Source of the DNA: Microvirga sp. VF16
GTDB taxonomy: Bacteria; Pseudomonadota; Alphaproteobacteria; Rhizobiales; Beijerinckiaceae
Assembly: GCF_016864375.1 (NCBI RefSeq)
Contig: NZ_CP069354.1
Span: 4,375,501 to 4,439,500, forward strand
DNA length: 64,000 nucleotides
Direction of reading: 5' to 3'
The notes under the pieces are model-generated. The model was not told where the DNA came from. It saw only the letters and a program-made list of their open reading frames with translations, and did not search any database. Positions 16,860 through 24,704 of the stretch are shown here, piece after piece (positions within the stretch are counted from its first letter, which is position 1; every line of letters starts with the position of its first letter). Position numbers and translations under genes: made by a program.

Positions 16860-18710
16860 TCACCGCCGCCCGAACAGGCGCTCGATATCTGTCAGCTTAA
16901 GCTCCACGTAAGTGGGCCGACCATGATTGCACTGGCCGGAAAGCGGTGTCGCTTCCATCTCGCGCAACAGAGCGTTCATCTCTTCGGGCCGCATGCGCCG
17001 TCCGGCGCGGATGGAGCCGTGGCAGGACATGCGCGAGAGCACGGAGTCGAGACGCTCTTCCAGAGGACTTGCGGCCCCCTGCCCCCACTCGGCCAGAGCA
17101 TCGGCCACATCTTGCACTAGCGCCTTGATACCACCGCCAGCAAGCGCCGATGGCACCTCGCGCACGAGCAGCGCACCGTGGCCGAAGGGCTCGACGACGA
17201 GGCCAAGGCTTTCCAGCGAAGAAGCTTCCGCCAGCACGCGGTCCGCGTCGACGGGATCGAGATCGACTACCTCGGGGATCAGCAGCAATTGCCGCGCAAT
17301 GCCGGATGATGCCCGCTCGCGCTTCAGGCGCTCATAGACGAGGCGCTCATGGGCCGCATGCTGATCGACGATAACGATGCCGTCCTGCGTCTGTGCGACG
17401 ATATAGGTGCCATGCAGCTGCGCGCGCGCGGCACCGAGAGGCGCCTCTTCCGTTTCCGGCTCGATCTCATGCAGCGTCGCGCGGCTGTCGGCCGAGGGCG
17501 CCGCGAGATCGGGAAGAGGCGCCTGTCGCTCGGCAAGGCCGGAGGCCGGCGCGTAGGATCGCTCCGGCGCATCGAGCGGTGCCTGCCAGTTGGCGAAGGC
17601 GCTGGTCGGGCGGATCGCATGCGTGCGGTGCGGATAGGCCGGGCGCGACAGCAACGCTCCTTGCGGACGCAGGCTTTCCAGCGTGCGCGTACCGCCGGTC
17701 GACGAGGCGCGGAAGGCATAGCGGGTGATCGCTTCCTTCAGCGCACCCACCACGAAGCCGCGCACGAAAGCGGGATCGCGAAAGCGCACTTCCGTTTTGG
17801 CGGGGTGCACGTTCACATCCACCGCGCGCGGATCGAGATCGATCATGATGGCAAGCACCGGATGCCGGTCGGACGCCATCACATCGGCATAGGCGCCGCG
17901 CACGGCGCCGAGCAGCAGCTTGTCGCGCACGGGCCGTCCATTGACTACAAAATGGATCGAGGTTCCGGTGCCGCGATGATAAGTCGGCAGGCTCGCGAAA
18001 CCGGTGAGCCGCACGCCCTCCCGCTCGACGCCGATGGACATGGCGTTCTCATGGAATTCCGCCCCCAGCACCCGCGAAAGGCGGCGCAGGAAACCATGCT
18101 CGCCGGGCTCCTCCGGCGGATAGGTGAAGGCGGTGATGTGCTCGCCTGACAAAGTGAAACGAATAGTCGGATGTGCAATGGCCAGCCGCTTGACGATCTC
18201 AGTCACGGCCTGTGCTTCCGAGCGGTCGCTCTTCAAAAATTTCAGACGCGCGGGCGTGGCGGCAAAGAGATCCGTCACCTCGACACGGGTGCCCTTCGGT
18301 GCAGGCGCCGGACGCACCGGGCCTTTGACGCCGGCTTCGACGACGATGCACGAGCCGGTCGCGGCCTCTGCCGTGCGGGTGACGATGGACAGGCGCGCGA
18401 CCGCGCCGATGGATGGCAGGGCCTCACCGCGAAAACCCAGCGTGTTGATCGAGAACAGATCGCCGTCGGGAAGCTTCGAGGTGGCGTGTCGCTCGACCGC
18501 GAGTTCCAGATCCTCCGGCGTCATGCCGCGACCGTCGTCGACGATGCGGATCAGGCGCCGCCCACCGGCCTCGACCGCGATCTCGATGGAGGAGGCACCC
18601 GCATCGACAGCATTCTCGACCAGTTCCTTCACCGCCGCCGCCGGGCGCTCGACGACCTCGCCCGCAGCGATGCGGTCGACGAGGATAGGATCGAGGCGGC
18701 GAACATGCAT
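16860..18710 (-). CDS. mutL: DNA mismatch repair endonuclease MutL
   Basis: MutL couples mismatch recognition by MutS to strand incision. The N-terminal GHKL ATPase has RIAAGEVVERPAAAVKELVE, NAVDAGAS, IVDDGRGM and TLGFRGEALPSI, followed by the transducer domain with FVNGRPVRDK. A Pro/Ala-rich linker (about 340-410) leads to the C-terminal dimerisation domain. That domain contains DQHAAHERLVYE, which fits the endonuclease motif DQHAx2Ex4E, and ends QCNHGRPTYVELKL. MutL should therefore nick DNA itself, as expected where MutH is absent. At 616 residues it is family-normal. It is followed, towards its own start, by a composite intergenic repeat. Confidence 0.97.
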   Translation of the reverse strand: MHVRRLDPILVDRIAAGEVVERPAAAVKELVENAVDAGASSIEIAVEAGGRRLIRIVDDGRGMTPEDLELAVERHATSKLPDGDLFSINTLGFRGEALPSIGAVARLSIVTRTAEAATGSCIVVEAGVKGPVRPAPAPKGTRVEVTDLFAATPARLKFLKSDRSEAQAVTEIVKRLAIAHPTIRFTLSGEHITAFTYPPEEPGEHGFLRRLSRVLGAEFHENAMSIGVEREGVRLTGFASLPTYHRGTGTSIHFVVNGRPVRDKLLLGAVRGAYADVMASDRHPVLAIMIDLDPRAVDVNVHPAKTEVRFRDPAFVRGFVVGALKEAITRYAFRASSTGGTRTLESLRPQGALLSRPAYPHRTHAIRPTSAFANWQAPLDAPERSYAPASGLAERQAPLPDLAAPSADSRATLHEIEPETEEAPLGAARAQLHGTYIVAQTQDGIVIVDQHAAHERLVYERLKRERASSGIARQLLLIPEVVDLDPVDADRVLAEASSLESLGLVVEPFGHGALLVREVPSALAGGGIKALVQDVADALAEWGQGAASPLEERLDSVLSRMSCHGSIRAGRRMRPEEMNALLREMEATPLSGQCNHGRPTYVELKLTDIERLFGRR

Positions 18711-18806
18711 GAGGGTGTCGGACCTTCAGATTCGGAGAGAAGAAGATAGGGGCTGAAGGCGGCGGAAACCAGAACGCGCGACGTTATTCCCCTGCTCAGT
18801 TGGGAT

Positions 18807-19053
18807 GCCGTCCCGGACGCCTCGGGCGATCCGGGATCGTCGGCAGAATAAAGCACTGGAACCTCGACACCGTCATCCCCGCGCAGGCGGGGATCCATAA
18901 CCACGACGGTGGGAGAAAGGTGCAGCGGCCTCCCCTTCGCTTGCTCCGGAGCGTCAGCGTTTATGGATCCCGGGCTCCGCTGCGCGGTCCCGGGATGACA
19001 GTGACGGACCGGATTTCGCGATCCCGGATCGTCTTGCGGTTTCCGAGATGACG
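18807..19053. repeat. Composite nested repeat, copy A (inverted orientation)
   Basis: This occupies most of the 353-base gap between mutL and pgi, which holds no gene. An outer module (from 18811, TCCCGGACGCCTCGGGCGAT) and its inverted partner (to 19053) enclose an inner pair. The left inner arm is at 18868-18902 and the right inner arm at 18959-19003, with a 56-base unique core between them (18903-18958). The right arm is the reverse complement of the left arm of copies B and C at 43 of 45 positions, so this unit is inverted relative to them. All arms begin or end with GTCAT/ATGAC and can fold as hairpins. Confidence 0.8.
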
Positions 19054-19063
19054 TCTAGAGACT

Positions 19064-20380
19064 TCACCCCTGCGCCAGATATTCCTTCGCCAGGATCTTG
19101 GCTTCTTCCACGGCGGGCTGATCGAACGGGTCGACGCCCGTGGCGTAGCCGGCCAGGATCGTCTCCAGCATGAAATGCATGAGAAGCTCGCCCAGAGCCC
19201 GCTCGTTCAGGGTCTCGATATGGATCTGACGGGTCGGGCGGCTGTTCTTGGCGAAGGTATCAGCCATGGCCCGGCCCTGAGCAGCCACGAGGTCACCGAT
19301 GGTCTTGCCCGCAAAGCCCGGCTGGCCGGCGCGCTTGGCCAGCGCCTCATTCATGACAGGGCCCTTTCCGGCAACGCCGGTGGTCAGCACGGTGAAGAGC
19401 TTGTCGTTGGGGCCCGCGAGATAAAGCTGCTGCTGGCTGTGCTGGTCTACGGGGCCGATGGCGGCGACGGGCTGCGTGCCCTTACCGTCCTTGCCCACGC
19501 TCTCGGCCCAGAGCTGCACCCACCAGCGGGTGAAGCGCTCCAACCGATCCGCATAGGCCATGGCGACTGCGATGCCCTTGCCGGCCTTTGCCGCCGCGAC
19601 ATTGAGCGCAGCACCCAGGGCGGCTGGTGCGTCCTTGGCTGCAGCACCCTTGCGGAAGGGCTCGTAGGCGTCCGCCGCACCTTGCCGGATGGCCTCGATG
19701 TCGAGACCGAGCACGGCGGCCGGCAAAAGACCCACATTAGTCAGCACCGAATAGCGCCCGCCAATGCCGGTGTGATGCTCCAGGAAGCGCACGCCTTCGG
19801 GCTCCAGGAGATCGCGCAGGGCATTCTTGCTGCCGTCCTTGCGCGGCTCGGACAGACCGAGGAACAGATCGTTGGGATGGGAGCGCAGGCCCGCCTTCTC
19901 CAGGGCTGTGAGCACGGCAATGGTCTGCATCAGGGTCTCGCCCGTGCCGCCGGATTTCGAGATTGCCACGAACTTGGTCGAGGAGAGCGGCAGCTTGTGC
20001 AGGACGCGGTCGAAGGTGATCGGGTCGAGATTGTCGAGGAAGTGGATGCGCGGGCTCTCGGTGAAACGGCCGGTGCCCGGCACCGCATAATCCTTCAGCT
20101 GCGCCAGAGTCTGCCCGCCGAGGCTCGATCCGCCCACACCAAGAATAACCACATCCGTCGCATCGTCGCGCAGAAAGGCAGCTGCCTTGTGGATGATCGC
20201 AAGGTCGTCGGTGGTGCGAGGCATGTGGAGTAGCGGCAGCCGGCCCGAGGCATCGTCCTCGGCCAAGCGCTTCATGGCATCGCCGACGGACTTCAGCGCC
20301 TCGTCGAGCGCCGCCTGCGGCAGACCGCCTCCCCCGATATTGGCTTCAAGGGCAAGATCGATCGATTGCTGCAGGGCCAT
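19064..20380 (-). CDS. pgi: Glucose-6-phosphate isomerase (short form)
   Basis: Pgi interconverts glucose 6-phosphate and fructose 6-phosphate. The 438-residue chain is the short class seen in alphaproteobacteria, compared with about 550 residues in E. coli. It retains VVILGVGGSSLGGQTLAQL, FVAISKSGGTGETLMQT (phosphate-binding SIS motif), GIGGRYSVLTNVGLLP and the catalytic-region stretch FTRWWVQLWAESVGKDGKG and QLYLAGPNDKLFT. The final segment MLETILAGYATGVDPFDQPAVEEAK is family-standard. A start at 20380 fits this. It lies between copy A of the repeat and the M16 peptidases, all on the minus strand, and is likely monocistronic. Confidence 0.95.
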   Translation of the reverse strand: MALQQSIDLALEANIGGGGLPQAALDEALKSVGDAMKRLAEDDASGRLPLLHMPRTTDDLAIIHKAAAFLRDDATDVVILGVGGSSLGGQTLAQLKDYAVPGTGRFTESPRIHFLDNLDPITFDRVLHKLPLSSTKFVAISKSGGTGETLMQTIAVLTALEKAGLRSHPNDLFLGLSEPRKDGSKNALRDLLEPEGVRFLEHHTGIGGRYSVLTNVGLLPAAVLGLDIEAIRQGAADAYEPFRKGAAAKDAPAALGAALNVAAAKAGKGIAVAMAYADRLERFTRWWVQLWAESVGKDGKGTQPVAAIGPVDQHSQQQLYLAGPNDKLFTVLTTGVAGKGPVMNEALAKRAGQPGFAGKTIGDLVAAQGRAMADTFAKNSRPTRQIHIETLNERALGELLMHFMLETILAGYATGVDPFDQPAVEEAKILAKEYLAQG

Positions 20381-20509
20381 AAGCTTACTCCGACTCGTTC
20401 AAAGTGGGAGCGGAAGATTAGGGCAGAGAGGGACGCGCGGCTAGGGTCGCGGCTTCGAACCTGAATCTCCGCCCTCAGGATATGTTGGCCATCCGGATTG
20501 AAAGCCGGA

Positions 20510-21787
20510 TCAAAGCCCCGTCGGGCGTCCCGCAATCACGGTCAGCATCTTGCCATTACCGAAGATACGCTCGGCGGCATTGCGGATGTCAGCCTGCGTC
20601 ACGGCAGAGACCAAGGCGTTGCGACGGGCGATGTAGTCGATGCCCAGCCCCTCGAAGGCGATCTGCGCCAACGTGTGGGCGATCTTGGTCGAGGTATCAA
20701 AGCCGAGCGCATAAGAGCCGATGAGGTAGTCCTTCGCCTTCTGCAACTCGTCGTCGGATGGGCCTTCGCTCGTCAGCTTCGCCATCTCGTCGGCGATGAC
20801 ATCGAGGGCCTCGACCACACGCTCGTTCTTGGTAGCGGTGTAGCCCCAGGTCATGCTCGCCGAGCGATAGCTTACCAGCGAAGTGCCGACGCTGTAGGCA
20901 AGGCCGCGCTTCTCGCGCACTTCCTGGAACAGGCGCGAGGTGAAGGCGCCTCCGCCGAGGATGTGATTGAGCACGTAAGCCGGAATGAAGCCCGGATCGC
21001 GCCACGCGATGCCGTTCATGCCGAAGCGGATCACGGATTGCGGTACATCGAGATCGACCACGATGCGTGAACCAAGCTTTTGCAGCGTCGCGGGCTCGAT
21101 GATGCTGAGCGGCTTGGCTTCCGGCAGAGAGCCGAACACCTTGTCGAGCAGAGCTGAAAGATTGTCGCTGCTGATCGCGCCGACGACGGCGATCTTCACG
21201 CGGCCGCGAGAAATGATCGCTTTATGCATGGCGACGAGATCGTCCCGCGTGATCGCCGCGACGCTCTCAGGGGTACCGGAGGTCGGGCGGCCATAGGGGT
21301 GGCCGGCAAAGCCTTCCTCGAAGAAGCGGCGCGTCGCCATCACGCCGGGATCGTTCTGCTGGTACTTCAGGCCCGCGATGGTCTGGGCGCGCACGCGCTC
21401 GATGGAATCCTGATCGAAGCGCGGCTCGGCCAGCGCGAGGCGCAGGAGCTCGAAGGCTTCGTCCGCATGCTTGACCAGCGTCTTCAGGGAGCCGCCGAGA
21501 GCATCGTTGCCCGCGTTGAAGGACAACTCGATGGCGCGCGCCGCCAGGCGCTCCTGGAATGCATCGGAATCGTATTCGCCCGCACCTTCGTCGAGCAGGC
21601 GTGCAAGCATCTGCGCCACGCCAGGCTTGTGCACCGGATCGTGGGCCGAACCGCCTTCGAAAATGAAGGAGACGGCGATCAGCGGGACCACATCGGATTC
21701 GACATGCCAGGCCTCGACGCCACTGGCTGAGGTTAGCGCCTTCACCGTGGTCGGAGACGAGGACATGGTTTCGACAGAAGCTGTCAT
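20510..21787 (-). CDS. M16 peptidase family protein, non-catalytic partner
   Basis: This 425-residue M16 (pitrilysin/insulinase) protein has the fold but not the active site. Where the partner upstream has the zinc motif HFLEH, this one reads AQMLARLLDEGAGEYD, so the HxxEH residues are absent. Later core blocks remain (GLAYSVGTSLVSY, VVDLDVPQSVIRFGMNG). Such inactive M16 subunits pair with a catalytic one, as in mitochondrial processing peptidase alpha. The ATG at 21787 follows GAGGT; the frame is open further upstream but that part overlaps the other subunit. The gap between the two genes is 26 bases, so they form an operon, and subunit pairing is likely. Confidence 0.9.
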   Translation of the reverse strand: MTASVETMSSSPTTVKALTSASGVEAWHVESDVVPLIAVSFIFEGGSAHDPVHKPGVAQMLARLLDEGAGEYDSDAFQERLAARAIELSFNAGNDALGGSLKTLVKHADEAFELLRLALAEPRFDQDSIERVRAQTIAGLKYQQNDPGVMATRRFFEEGFAGHPYGRPTSGTPESVAAITRDDLVAMHKAIISRGRVKIAVVGAISSDNLSALLDKVFGSLPEAKPLSIIEPATLQKLGSRIVVDLDVPQSVIRFGMNGIAWRDPGFIPAYVLNHILGGGAFTSRLFQEVREKRGLAYSVGTSLVSYRSASMTWGYTATKNERVVEALDVIADEMAKLTSEGPSDDELQKAKDYLIGSYALGFDTSTKIAHTLAQIAFEGLGIDYIARRNALVSAVTQADIRNAAERIFGNGKMLTVIAGRPTGL

Positions 21788-21813
21788 TGTTACCTCGGTT
21801 CTTATGCAGGCGC

Positions 21814-23145
21814 TTAAGAAGCGGATTTCTGCAGATAGCCCGTCACGGAACGGCGGGGGATGAGATAGCGCTCGGCGGCAGAGGCGAGATCGTCCTTCAT
21901 GACGGCCTCGATCTCGACCGGCCAGCGACCGACCTCCTCGATGGTCTCGCCGATGGCGAGCGCCGAGCCGTAGATGCGGGCGAGCGAGGACTGGCTGTCG
22001 GTGGAATAGATCGTCTCGGCGACGAGGCGCGTCTTGGCGCGCTCGATGGAATCCGCGTCCAGCGCCTCGGCGGGAATCGTCTTGAGCACCTGATCGACGG
22101 CCTCTTCGAGCGCCTGCAGCGATACGCCCTCGGCCGGAACCGCATAAACGCAGAAGCGCGTGTCCTCCATGGCGGAGGACATGTACCAGGCTCCAGCATT
22201 CACGGCGATGCCGCGCTCCATCACGAGCTTGCGATAGAGGTAAGACGTAGGACCGCCGCCGATCACCTCGGCGAGCAGCTCCAGCGAATAGCAATCGCGC
22301 TGGGACGCCGTGCGGCAGGACGGCACGAGATAAAGCCGCTGCATGGTCGGCTGCTCGACCTTCGGATCGGCCACGGTGATGTGGCGAGCCGCGACGGGCT
22401 CCGGCTCACGGGGACGTAAGCGCACCGGACGCTTGCCCTGCGGCGCGATGCGGCCATAGGTGGCATCGGCGAGACGGCGTACCTCATCCTCGCCGACATC
22501 GCCGGCGACAACCAGAATGCCGTTCTCGGGCGTATAGAAGCGACGATAGTAGTCGAGTGCGTTGTCGCGATTGAGTGTCTCGATCTCGTGCATCCAGCCG
22601 ATGATCGGAATGCCGTAAGGGTGATGCACGAAAAGCGAGGCCGCCATCGCTTCCGAGAGCTGTGCCGACGGATCGGTTTCGACGCGCATGCGACGCTCTT
22701 CCAGCACCACGTCGCGCTCTGGGCCGATGACGGATTCTTCCAGGAGGAGGTTCGTCATCCGATCCGCCTCGAACTCCATCATGGTCTTGAGGTGTTCGCG
22801 GGCGACACGCTGGAAATAGGCCGTGTAGTCGAAGGAGGTGAAGGCATTCTCCTGGCCGCCGAGCCCGGAGACGACCTTTGAGAATTCGCCCGCCGGATGC
22901 TTTTCCGTGCCCTTGAACATCAAATGCTCGAGGAAATGCGCGATGCCTGACTGCCCGAGCGGATCATCCGCCGACCCGTTGCGATACCAGATCATATGCG
23001 TGACAACGGGAACGCGGCGATCCGGAATAACGACGACATCGAGGCCGTTATCGAGCGTGAACGAAGACAGGTTCGGACCACTGCCTTCCGTCCGCCCGAA
23101 GGAGGCGGCATCGGCACGAAGAAGAGGCTTTGAGGCGGTGTCCAT
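21814..23145 (-). CDS. M16 zinc metallopeptidase, catalytic subunit
   Basis: This 443-residue insulinase-family peptidase carries the inverted zinc motif HFLEHLMFKGT (HxxEH) in its N-terminal half, after VTHMIWYRNGSADDPLGQSG. A later glutamate, in a stretch such as EADRMTNLLLEESVIGPERDVVLEERRMR, supplies the third ligand. Blocks including GVSLQALEEAV follow. Family members cut peptides or unfolded proteins in periplasm or cytoplasm; no signal peptide is obvious here, so it may be cytoplasmic. It is transcribed before its inactive partner. The 215-base gap to the next gene upstream holds no recognisable element. Confidence 0.93.
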   Translation of the reverse strand: MDTASKPLLRADAASFGRTEGSGPNLSSFTLDNGLDVVVIPDRRVPVVTHMIWYRNGSADDPLGQSGIAHFLEHLMFKGTEKHPAGEFSKVVSGLGGQENAFTSFDYTAYFQRVAREHLKTMMEFEADRMTNLLLEESVIGPERDVVLEERRMRVETDPSAQLSEAMAASLFVHHPYGIPIIGWMHEIETLNRDNALDYYRRFYTPENGILVVAGDVGEDEVRRLADATYGRIAPQGKRPVRLRPREPEPVAARHITVADPKVEQPTMQRLYLVPSCRTASQRDCYSLELLAEVIGGGPTSYLYRKLVMERGIAVNAGAWYMSSAMEDTRFCVYAVPAEGVSLQALEEAVDQVLKTIPAEALDADSIERAKTRLVAETIYSTDSQSSLARIYGSALAIGETIEEVGRWPVEIEAVMKDDLASAAERYLIPRRSVTGYLQKSAS

Positions 23146-23360
23146 GATGTTTCAACCTTGCCGACATCAAATCGTTTCGCAGGATGTTTCCTACGGGATA
23201 GTCAAATTAGGAGGCTATGCAAGCGAGGCCGCGGATCTTTTCTGTGCGGCGTTCCATTGCGAAGTAGATGGAAACAGGCTTGGCATTTCGATACCCCCAT
23301 AACGTTTTCAGGCGAAGCGGGGGGACCCGTTCGCCTGAAGAAAGAATGGAGAGACAAAGC

Positions 23361-23996
23361 TTACTGCCTGCTCTGCTGCTGGCGGAGATAGGCCGACGGG
23401 CTGTCGGGATCGCCTTGCGGGATCGGATCGGCCGAGGCCTTGAGCTTGCCGCCACCCTGGGCCTTGAGCAGATCGCCCGGAGGATCGCTGAGATAACGGC
23501 GATCGATGCCGTTACCCTGCAGTTCCGGCTTGTCGTCCTTGGCAAAGGCGCGCAGTTCGTCAGGAGTCATGCGGCTGATATCGGCCTGCCGGCCGACGGG
23601 GTAGTTCGGACTGGTTGAAGCGTTGGGATTACGTCCGGCACGCATCTCCTCAATGGAGAGGCGCTTGCCTTCCGTGTTCTTGTAATACTCGGAGCTGGTA
23701 TAGGGCGTGCGGGCCTCGGCAGCGGCCTTGCGGCGGGCGGCCACGTCCGGATCCTTGGGCCAGTTGCCGTTGCGCGCCTCGGCGCCACCACCCGGAGCCG
23801 GAGCCGGCAGATCCATCTTGGGCGGAAGCACGAGCGGAGCGCGCTCGTTGTAGGTGATGGGCGCCTTTTCCTTGGGAATGATGCCGATGGCGCCGAGGAT
23901 ACTCTTCACGGCCTCACCTTCTTGGGCCGAAGCTCCGGTGGCGGCGATCAGAAGCGCCAGGGCCCCCGCACGGGCTATGATCTGCAATCCCTTCAT
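23361..23996 (-). CDS. Conserved hypothetical secreted protein
   Basis: This 211-residue protein is unrecognised. A signal peptide (MKGLQIIARAGALALLIAAT, cut near ASA-Q) is followed by a short helix with SILGAIGIIPKEKAPITYNERAPLV, then a Pro/Gly-rich, charged and probably disordered body with the block NGNWPKDPDVAARRKAAAEA and a C-terminus ending in Gln/Ser residues. It resembles proteins found next to lspA and M16 genes in Rhizobiales, perhaps an envelope-associated factor. It lies 87 bases downstream of lspA on the same strand, and its start has no strong Shine-Dalgarno alternative. Confidence 0.75.
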   Translation of the reverse strand: MKGLQIIARAGALALLIAATGASAQEGEAVKSILGAIGIIPKEKAPITYNERAPLVLPPKMDLPAPAPGGGAEARNGNWPKDPDVAARRKAAAEARTPYTSSEYYKNTEGKRLSIEEMRAGRNPNASTSPNYPVGRQADISRMTPDELRAFAKDDKPELQGNGIDRRYLSDPPGDLLKAQGGGKLKASADPIPQGDPDSPSAYLRQQQSRQ

Positions 23997-24083
23997 GGCA
24001 ACCCACCATTGTTTCTCGTTGTGGCCGGAAGGCCTGATCGCTCATTCTGGCGAACATATGGCAGCAGGCGCCATAAAATATCG

Positions 24084-24704
24084 TTATTTTGCCCGCCGCC
24101 CTTCAAGGACGAAGGAGTCATAAAGCAAACCGACCACCCCCGCAACGATGGCTGCGTCCGCCACGTTGAAGACGTACCAGGACCAGGACCCGAAATGGAT
24201 CTGAATGAAATCGAACACGGCCCCATAGGCCAGCCGGTCGATGACATTGCCGATTGCCCCGCCCACGATGAGGCCGAGGGAGACGGCGAGAAGCTTGGCC
24301 GTGGTGCGGCGGATCCAGACGGACAGGCCGATCGCGGCCAGGATCGAGAGAATAATCAGCCCCCAGCGGCCGATCTCCGAATTCTGCTGGAACAGGCCGT
24401 ACGAAATGCCCCGGTTCCAGACCACAATCAGATTGACGAACGGGGCGAACTCCACAGGCTCCTTCACCGGCAGGTCGAAGACGAACAGGGTATAGATCTT
24501 CGTGACCTGATCGAGGATCAAGGTAACCAGGGCAGTCGAGAAGCCCAGGATCGCAGCAACGGACAGGCCCTTTTGGGCCCCGCGTGCCCTGCCCGAACCT
24601 TTCGAGGCTCGCGGACGGCTCGCTGCGCGCGGACGCGGCGAGCCGGGTTGAGACGTCAAGCCTGCATCGGCAAGCGGAGCGCCGGTATCCTCGGACTTGC
24701 TCAT
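24084..24704 (-). CDS. lspA: Lipoprotein signal peptidase (signal peptidase II)
   Basis: LspA removes the signal peptide of prolipoproteins in the inner membrane after lipidation. The 206-residue protein has four membrane helices and the two catalytic aspartate blocks, GNVIDRLAYG and FNVADAAIV, plus the NRGISYG block. Unusually, about 45 Arg/Ser/Pro-rich residues precede the first helix, most likely a cytoplasmic extension. The start at 24704 overlaps the ileS stop by ATGA, which supports translational coupling and disfavours the longer frame from 24731. This ileS-lspA order is common in bacteria. Confidence 0.94.
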   Translation of the reverse strand: MSKSEDTGAPLADAGLTSQPGSPRPRAASRPRASKGSGRARGAQKGLSVAAILGFSTALVTLILDQVTKIYTLFVFDLPVKEPVEFAPFVNLIVVWNRGISYGLFQQNSEIGRWGLIILSILAAIGLSVWIRRTTAKLLAVSLGLIVGGAIGNVIDRLAYGAVFDFIQIHFGSWSWYVFNVADAAIVAGVVGLLYDSFVLEGRRAK

